From Liquorilactobacillus uvarum DSM 19971 (lineage in GTDB: Bacteria > Bacillota > Bacilli > Lactobacillales > Lactobacillaceae): DNA of 48,693 bases. The DNA is taken from the NCBI RefSeq assembly GCF_001434935.1, contig NZ_AZEG01000017.1:1-48693 (forward strand), given 5' to 3'. Shown here piece by piece: positions 43,603-48,693 of the stretch; positions within the stretch are counted from its first letter, which is position 1, and the number at the start of each line of letters is the position of its first letter. The translations under genes and the position numbers were made by a program. The notes under the pieces are model-generated. The model had not been told where the DNA came from. It ran no database searches and worked only from the letters and a program-made list of their open reading frames with translations.

Positions 43603-44097
43603 TTAAACCAATCGTTTTATATCGATATTGGTATTAATGATAGCAAATAGTACATAACCAACAATTTGTGAAACAGCCTGTCCTGCTATCAAATAAACAT
43701 ACGTAATCAGAAATGGAGCCTTAGAAATATAGAATAGTTCAAGTGCAACAAAAACCATCCCAAAAGACACACATAGTCCGACGACCATAGCTCGAATAAC
43801 CAAACTTTTTATTCTCCTATTTATTAGGATAGCAAGTGCCAGCCCGAGGCCTGTAACTCCCCAGCCAACCAAAACGTCTAATAGACCAAGTGGGCTCAAT
43901 AAGAGATTAGCAATTGTCACACCTAAAACCATTCCCCAAAAATACTTTTTATCATACGCAATTAGTTGGTAAAGAGCGGTGGCAATTCTGACCTGAATAA
44001 CCCCAAAAGAAAAACTAGCAAAAAGCATCGTTAATAAAACGTAAACAGCTGCCAAAACACCATTTATGGTTATTAATCTAATATTCTTATTTTTCAT
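43603..44097 (-). CDS. queT: QueT, queuosine-precursor ECF transporter S component
   Basis: Substrate-binding membrane subunit of an energy-coupling-factor importer for preQ1 or related bases. The 164-residue protein has five to six helices; IRLITINGVLAAVYVLLTML near the N-terminus and SFSFGVIQVRIATALYQL are typical of the family, and LLSPLGLLDVLVGWGVTGLG follows. It needs the shared EcfAA'T module, which is not in the window. It is the last gene of queF-queC-queT, 30 bases after queC. Confidence 0.9.
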   Translation of the reverse strand: MKNKNIRLITINGVLAAVYVLLTMLFASFSFGVIQVRIATALYQLIAYDKKYFWGMVLGVTIANLLLSPLGLLDVLVGWGVTGLGLALAILINRRIKSLVIRAMVVGLCVSFGMVFVALELFYISKAPFLITYVYLIAGQAVSQIVGYVLFAIINTNIDIKRLV

Positions 44098-44127
44098 TTT
44101 TTGAATTCCTTTTCCACATTTTAAATA

Positions 44128-44832
44128 TCAATTATTCCAGTTAGGACTTTTTTCATATTTAATTGGATCCCTTAGCCCATTTTGTTTAAAAGCATTAATT
44201 CTGTCTCGACAAGTTCCACATTTTCCACAAGCGTACTTGTGTCCCTCATAGCATGAACGCGTTAATTCAAAGGGGACTCCTAACTTATGACCAAGGCTCA
44301 CAACTCCTGCTTTGGTCAGCTCTATCAACGGTGCCGCCATCGTTACTTTTCCCGCTGTTCCAGCAACAACTGCATCTCGCATTGCCTCAAAAAAAACAGG
44401 TGAGCAGTCTGGATAAGCATTCCCCGCAGCATCATCGGCGTGAGCTCCATATGCAACCTCATCCAGATGACTGCTATATGCAAGTGCAGCTGCTTGTGAC
44501 AGCATTAATCCATTTCTGAAAGGAACATAAGTATCAACAACCTTCGCACCTTTTTCCTGCATAATCTCAGCATAACTTTTTTCTTCGATAGCTCCATTAC
44601 CCTTAAGTAACGTAGAATCTGAACCGGTAAATATTTTATGATCAACAGCCGCTTCTACCAACTTGGCTCCAAAAAAACGTGCGACTTGACGTGCATTAAC
44701 AATCTCTAAGTCATGTTTTTGACCATATGTGAAAGCTAGTGCGATAACATGCTCAATGCCATATTTTTTAATAGCAAGTGCCAAACAGGTGGCTGAATCC
44801 ATTCCACCAGATAATAAAACTACTTGTCCCAT
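44128..44832 (-). CDS. queC: 7-cyano-7-deazaguanine synthase QueC
   Basis: ATP-dependent enzyme making preQ0 from 7-carboxy-7-deazaguanine and ammonia. The PP-loop SGGMDSATCLA sits at the N-terminus, and the zinc site CYEGHKYACGKCGTCRDR (four Cys) near the C-terminus. The second of two adjacent ATGs (44832, 234 residues) is preferred because AGGAGG then lies six to seven bases upstream. The upstream part of the open frame overlaps queF and is not family sequence. It follows queF by ten bases. Confidence 0.95.
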   Translation of the reverse strand: MGQVVLLSGGMDSATCLALAIKKYGIEHVIALAFTYGQKHDLEIVNARQVARFFGAKLVEAAVDHKIFTGSDSTLLKGNGAIEEKSYAEIMQEKGAKVVDTYVPFRNGLMLSQAAALAYSSHLDEVAYGAHADDAAGNAYPDCSPVFFEAMRDAVVAGTAGKVTMAAPLIELTKAGVVSLGHKLGVPFELTRSCYEGHKYACGKCGTCRDRINAFKQNGLRDPIKYEKSPNWNN

Positions 44833-44842
44833 CATAACCCTC

Positions 44843-45367
44843 CTATCGAATAGCCCGACCGTAACTTTGAACATTGCCTAAAAAATGCAGTTTTCGTTGA
44901 AACGCTAAATTGCTTAATTCTTCAGTTTCAAAAGCTGGGTTAACACGATTTACGAAAGGATAAATTGAGATCCCCCCACGAGGCGTAAAGAGACCCAAAA
45001 CTTCAATATATTTTGGATTCATCAATTTATATAAATCATCGAGAATAATATTCATGCAGTCTTCATGAAAGTCTCCATGGTTTCTGAAACTAAAAAGATA
45101 TAATTTCAAGCTCTTACTTTCAACCATTTTTTCTGTGGGGATATATGAGATAAAGACGTTAGCAAAGTCCGGCTGTCCTGTTTTAGGACACAGACTCGTA
45201 AACTCATAACCATCAAAGGTTACTAAGTAGTCATTTTGGGGATGTTTATTAACAAATGTTTCGAGGACTGACGGATCGTAATCATCGGAATAATGAGTTT
45301 CATTACTTCCCAACTCTGTTACGCCCGCAAGTTCATTTGAGGTACGTGAATGATGTGTTTTTTTCAT
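44843..45367 (-). CDS. queF: NADPH-dependent preQ0 reductase QueF
   Basis: Reduces preQ0 to preQ1 in queuosine synthesis. It is the short unimodular type: [22 protein letters not shown] carries the catalytic Cys and Asp, and [21 protein letters not shown] is the QueF NADPH motif. The start is put at ATG 45367 (174 residues, [10 protein letters not shown]) because GGGAG lies eight bases upstream; the longer open frame runs into a structured leader RNA. It is the first gene of the que operon. Confidence 0.95.
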   Translation of the reverse strand: MKKTHHSRTSNELAGVTELGSNETHYSDDYDPSVLETFVNKHPQNDYLVTFDGYEFTSLCPKTGQPDFANVFISYIPTEKMVESKSLKLYLFSFRNHGDFHEDCMNIILDDLYKLMNPKYIEVLGLFTPRGGISIYPFVNRVNPAFETEELSNLAFQRKLHFLGNVQSYGRAIR

Positions 45368-45460
45368 GTGTAGATCTCCCTTTGTTTTTTTTTTGGAGGT
45401 TTTCAAGGATGTACCATACTCCAGCTTGTTGACTAAGTTCAACTTTATCAATGGTACACT
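45368..45460 (-). promoter_or_regulatory. structured leader of queF, candidate riboswitch
   Basis: On the minus strand an 8-bp stem TGTACCAT/ATGGTACA (45451-45458 and 45410-45417) encloses a small hairpin (GTTGA/TCAAC) and a loop segment TGGAG (45419-45423). This segment can pair with CTCCA (45394-45398) downstream, making an H-type pseudoknot. The same CTCC can instead pair with the GGAG of the queF ribosome site (45376-45380). It does not show the preQ1-I core that I know. The fold is inferred by eye. Confidence 0.5.
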
Positions 45461-45693
45461 AAAATTTGTAATTTTGAAAACTAAATTTCAATATACTACA
45501 AAAAATATGCGAATAGCTGTTAATCTTAAGTATCAATAGTAAATTAAGAGAATAATTTGGAGTTGCCCATGGGTCATGTAATTTCACGACCAACACGAAA
45601 TTACAAACATGGCATGTGTTTGTTTCTTCGCTATGAGCAATAATTTGAAGTTAGGCGAAAACTTGACTTGTGGGAAGTTTATATGGACTCATT
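45461..45693. other. intergenic region without gene
   Basis: Contains the presumed que operon promoter; an AT-rich minus-strand stretch near 45490-45530 is the likely place but boxes are ambiguous. No gene was recognised. Confidence 0.45.
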
Positions 45694-45731
45694 AAAGGGC
45701 TGGATCAAAAGTTAATTTTTGATCCAGCCCT
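45694..45731 (-). terminator. terminator of the P-type ATPase gene
   Basis: Stem AGGGCTGGATCAAAA with TTTTTGATCCAGCCCT; the tail is T-poor (TTTAATG on the minus strand), so it may be a weaker terminator. It closely resembles the tyrS terminator hairpin at the left end. Confidence 0.65.
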
Positions 45732-45786
45732 GTTCACATCCTCACCTGAAAATTTTCACGTTAGCCCCGCACGCGGAAACCATAGT

Positions 45787-48549
45787 TCAGCTGTTTTTAT
45801 TTTTTGCTGCCCTCAAACGAACAAAATACTTTCTAATTTCCTCAACTAAGATCAACGGTAGTGGAATAGCTGCTAAGAAAATCCATTCGGTCAACCCAAT
45901 AGCTGTTGTATTAAACAACTCCTGCAAAACCGGAACATACATCAGTGATGACAATAAAGCAATTTCCACTACAATTCCTCGAATAATATGACGGTTACTA
46001 AATAAGCCTATTGTAAAAACAGAGGTCTTCTCTGTTCGGCAATTAATTGCAGCAGCTATCTGACAAAATACAATTGCCGCTAAAGTCATTGTAGTTGCCT
46101 GCACATAAACTTCACCATTTTCTGAAAGATTTGTAATAGTATATCCGTGCATATAATTTACAAACAAATATGCAAATGTTGAAATCAGTGCCGCAGCAGC
46201 TCCATACCAAGCAAAAGCTTTCCAAATAACTGAACGCGCAAGTAGATGACTATTCCGTGCACGTGGTGGTTGTTCCATCACACCAGGTTCACTTTTCTCA
46301 GCGCCTAATCCCAAAGCCGGCAGCATATCCGTCCCTAAATCAACAGTCAAAATTTGCATAACGGTCAATGGCAGTGGGATCATTCCGCGTGATAACAAAA
46401 ATAAAACAGAAGGAATTGCTTCAGGAACATTTGAATTTAAGATATATAGTAAAAACTTTTGAATGTTGCTGTAAACTGTGCGCCCTTCTTCAACAGCTGC
46501 GACAATTGAAGCAAAGTTATCATCAGTCAATATCATATCAGCTGCATCCTTAGCAACATCGGTGCCTGTCACTCCCATTGCAATACCTATATCAGCTTGC
46601 TTCAGAGCAGGTGCATCATTAACACCGTCACCAGTTGAGGCCACAATTTCACCGTTAGCTTGGCATGCCTTAACAATTCGATATTTATGCTCAGGTGCAA
46701 CACGTGCAAAAACAATTTCTTGTTTGACCGCATCGCGCAGAGCTTGATCATCCATTTTTTCAAGTTCATTGCCGGTTATCACACGTGCATCTTCGCTGAT
46801 CATTCCGATTTTAAGTGCCACGCTCTTGGCTGTCAATGCACTGTCACCGGTTACCATAATGACACGGATCTTTGCATCATGACATTTTTTTATTGCCGCA
46901 TAGATTTCCGGGCGGGGTGGATCGGCCATGACCGTTAAACCAACAAATACCAGTCTATTTTCAATATTGTTTTGATCGGCAATCTCCATTTCATTTTCAT
47001 TCAGTTCACGGTATGCCAACGCTAATGAGCGAAGCCCCATTGAAGCATAATGCCTGTTCGCATCCTCTATTGATTTGCGATCATCATTATTTAAAGTACG
47101 AACTTCACCATTAATCCTAATTTTACCCGAACGTTGCATAATACTGCTCAAAGCACCCTTCACATATGCAATATTTTTCCCATTAACTGAATGGATTGTC
47201 GTCATTAACTTTCTACCTGAGTCAAAAGGCAATTCTTTGAGACGCGGTTGTTCCTTAACAAGCTGAGGAATTTCAAGTTCAGCTTTTTCAGCAACTATTA
47301 TATGAGCCGCTTCTGTAGGTGTTCCGATAACTTTCGTTTTCTTTTCTGTAGTTTTTTCTATTTTTGAATCGTTATTCAATGCTGAAATTGTTAACAGCAA
47401 CTTCAGATCTGGATATTTTTCAATATCTACCTTCTGCTGCTTAATTTGAACCTGACCGTTGTTACTGTAGCCCTCACCAGTAACTTCAAAATTATTATCT
47501 GGGAGCCACAAATGATTGACTGTCATCTGATTTTGCGTTAAAGTGCCCGTCTTATCTGAAGCAATAACACTTGTCTCTCCTAATGTCTCAACACTGCTCA
47601 ATTCTTTAACAAGTGCATGCTTTTTCGACATTCGCTGTACACCTTGTGCTAATGACAATGTAACTGTCGGCAGCAATCCTTCTGGTATAAAAGCTACGAT
47701 CATCCCCAAGGCAAAAACAAATGATTTAGTCCACGGATAATGAACAAAAAAAACGGCCGCGATAAGGAAAACTACTCCAATTATGATCGCAATAACCGAG
47801 ATCTGTTTAGTCAAACGATTTAACTCTAATTGCAAAGGTGATTTTAACTTTCCCTGTTTTTGTGTCAAATTGGTTATCTTACCGAATTCCGTCTCCATCC
47901 CTGTATTAAATGCCACTGCTGTTGCTGTTCCTCTTGCTACAGTCGTCCCAGCGTAAATAATATTATTCTGACCAAATTTTCCTTCCGTTTTCGCATAGTT
48001 TTGATCCTTAGTTGCTGTCTCAGATTCTCCAGTTAAAGCCGATTCGTCAATCTCTAAGGATTCAGCCGATAAAACTCTTGCATCAGCAGGGATACTGTTC
48101 CCTGCCTGAATAACAAAAACATCCCCGGGAACAAGATCTTGTGCATTTATCCGCCGATTATTATTGTTTCTAATTACAGTTGTATAAGTTGGAAGCATTT
48201 TTTCCAAAGAATTAGTTGCTTTTTGTGCTGCATACTCCTGCCAAAAACTGAAAAGACCATTAATAATGTTTACTAACCAGATTGCAACGCCAAGTTCCGG
48301 CATTCCAGCTAAAAGTGCGATTGTTCCGCTAACCCACAGTAAAAGAGCCATTAAACTAACAAAATTTTTCACAAAAACCTGCAATTGTGATCTCTTCTTT
48401 GACTGCTGAATTTCGTTAGCTCCAAAATCTGCCAGACGTCTCCTGGCTTCCGTATCGTCTAAGCCTTGCATCGAAGACTCCAACAATTTAAATAACTCTT
48501 TTTTACTGCTGGAAGCAACATCATTTGTCCCTATCCTCTTCTTAATCAT
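45787..48549 (-). CDS. P-type cation-transporting ATPase (P2 class, Na+/K+-ATPase-like motifs)
   Basis: Ion pump of 920 residues. An N-terminal cation-ATPase domain (ARRRLADFGANEIQ) is followed by the actuator motif TGESE, helix 4 PEGLLPTVTLSLAQGVQRM, the phosphorylation site DKTGTLTQNQMTV, the ATP-binding KGA, GDGVNDAPALKQADIGIAMG and a six-helix C-terminal region. Helix 5-6 reads SNVPEAIPS, then ILTVDLGTDMLPALGLGAE, resembling animal Na+/K+-ATPase (P2C) more than Ca2+ pumps such as SERCA. The ion is not proven. The gene stands alone with its own terminator. Confidence 0.9.
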   Translation of the reverse strand: MIKKRIGTNDVASSSKKELFKLLESSMQGLDDTEARRRLADFGANEIQQSKKRSQLQVFVKNFVSLMALLLWVSGTIALLAGMPELGVAIWLVNIINGLFSFWQEYAAQKATNSLEKMLPTYTTVIRNNNNRRINAQDLVPGDVFVIQAGNSIPADARVLSAESLEIDESALTGESETATKDQNYAKTEGKFGQNNIIYAGTTVARGTATAVAFNTGMETEFGKITNLTQKQGKLKSPLQLELNRLTKQISVIAIIIGVVFLIAAVFFVHYPWTKSFVFALGMIVAFIPEGLLPTVTLSLAQGVQRMSKKHALVKELSSVETLGETSVIASDKTGTLTQNQMTVNHLWLPDNNFEVTGEGYSNNGQVQIKQQKVDIEKYPDLKLLLTISALNNDSKIEKTTEKKTKVIGTPTEAAHIIVAEKAELEIPQLVKEQPRLKELPFDSGRKLMTTIHSVNGKNIAYVKGALSSIMQRSGKIRINGEVRTLNNDDRKSIEDANRHYASMGLRSLALAYRELNENEMEIADQNNIENRLVFVGLTVMADPPRPEIYAAIKKCHDAKIRVIMVTGDSALTAKSVALKIGMISEDARVITGNELEKMDDQALRDAVKQEIVFARVAPEHKYRIVKACQANGEIVASTGDGVNDAPALKQADIGIAMGVTGTDVAKDAADMILTDDNFASIVAAVEEGRTVYSNIQKFLLYILNSNVPEAIPSVLFLLSRGMIPLPLTVMQILTVDLGTDMLPALGLGAEKSEPGVMEQPPRARNSHLLARSVIWKAFAWYGAAAALISTFAYLFVNYMHGYTITNLSENGEVYVQATTMTLAAIVFCQIAAAINCRTEKTSVFTIGLFSNRHIIRGIVVEIALLSSLMYVPVLQELFNTTAIGLTEWIFLAAIPLPLILVEEIRKYFVRLRAAKNKNS

Positions 48550-48611
48550 TTTTTCATCACTCTCGCTTGTAAAAAACTTATTATCTTCACCGCCATAATA
48601 CTCTTTTTCTA

Positions 48612-48645
48612 GCTATTATCCTAATTTTTTTAAGCGCTTGAATTT
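48612..48645 (-). promoter_or_regulatory. candidate promoter of the P-type ATPase gene
   Basis: On the minus strand, TTCAAG, a 16-base spacer and GATAAT sit about 65-95 bases upstream of the ATPase start. A palindrome AAGCGCTT overlaps the spacer and could be a regulator site. Tentative. Confidence 0.35.
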
Positions 48646-48693
48646 ACACTTTAAGTGCAACACTAATTAAATAAAGAATGGCCCATGGCCAAA

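Noticed and set aside
48629-48642. Possible catabolite-response element near the P-type ATPase promoter
   Set aside because: The AAGCGCTT core is palindromic, but only about 10 of 14 positions fit the consensus and the outer positions fail, so I do not call a cre site.
1-48693. CRISPR arrays, insertion sequences, prophage genes or tRNA genes
   Set aside because: I looked for regularly spaced repeats, transposase or phage proteins and cloverleaf-like segments and found none that I could support.

Overview
The window looks like chromosome from a low-GC Gram-positive of the Lactobacillaceae. The supporting evidence is strong AGGAGG ribosome binding sites, TTG and GTG starts, two T-box leaders, a complete lactate racemase (lar) operon close to that of Lactiplantibacillus plantarum, an Apf-type LysM cell-wall protein, and a mannose-class PTS with a LevR-type sigma-54 activator. 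No phage, insertion sequence, CRISPR array or tRNA was recognised. The species cannot be named from the sequence alone.

Layout, left to right. Positions 1-260 are the promoter and leader region of an rRNA operon read leftward out of the window; the rRNA genes themselves lie outside. Next, all on the minus strand, come tyrS with a tyrosine T-box leader, perR, the sbcDC nuclease pair and ackA. A plus-strand apf-like LysM gene follows, then a minus-strand C39-like peptidase, a glutamate/dicarboxylate symporter, and a heterodimeric ABC exporter with one degenerate ATPase site. A plus-strand pair (GntP-family permease and glycerate kinase) is a glycerate uptake and phosphorylation module. A minus-strand metY under a T-box is followed by a small thiamine-binding-type protein; then come a YitT-family membrane protein (plus) and a Cof-type HAD phosphatase (minus).

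Positions 23.5-29.6 kb hold a four-gene mannose-class PTS (IIA, IIB, IIC, IID) behind a -24/-12 promoter, its LevR-like activator, and an unrecognised 132-residue protein just upstream of the activator. Positions 29.9-30.6 kb hold three cysteine-free (zinc-independent) ribosomal protein paralogues (L32, L33, S14) and a 40-residue protein, behind a promoter flanked by Zur-like palindromes. Positions 31.1-36.8 kb hold larA-larB-larC-larE-larD with divergent larR; larC is a single uninterrupted frame.

The right part holds a DHA2 multidrug transporter with a DUF4811-like partner and a divergent MerR-type regulator with a palindromic site between them, then the decayed C-terminal part of a second DHA2 transporter beside an intact TetR-type regulator. 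An amidase follows, then a queuosine-precursor operon (queF-queC-queT) with an unusual structured leader, and finally a P-type ATPase whose membrane motifs resemble the Na+/K+-ATPase class.

The most interesting points are the Zur-like ribosomal protein cluster with its tiny extra gene, the queF leader that can form a pseudoknot competing with the Shine-Dalgarno sequence, the unfragmented larC, and the unknown gene upstream of the levR-like activator. All functional statements come from reading the sequence and from knowledge of the families; no search was run.
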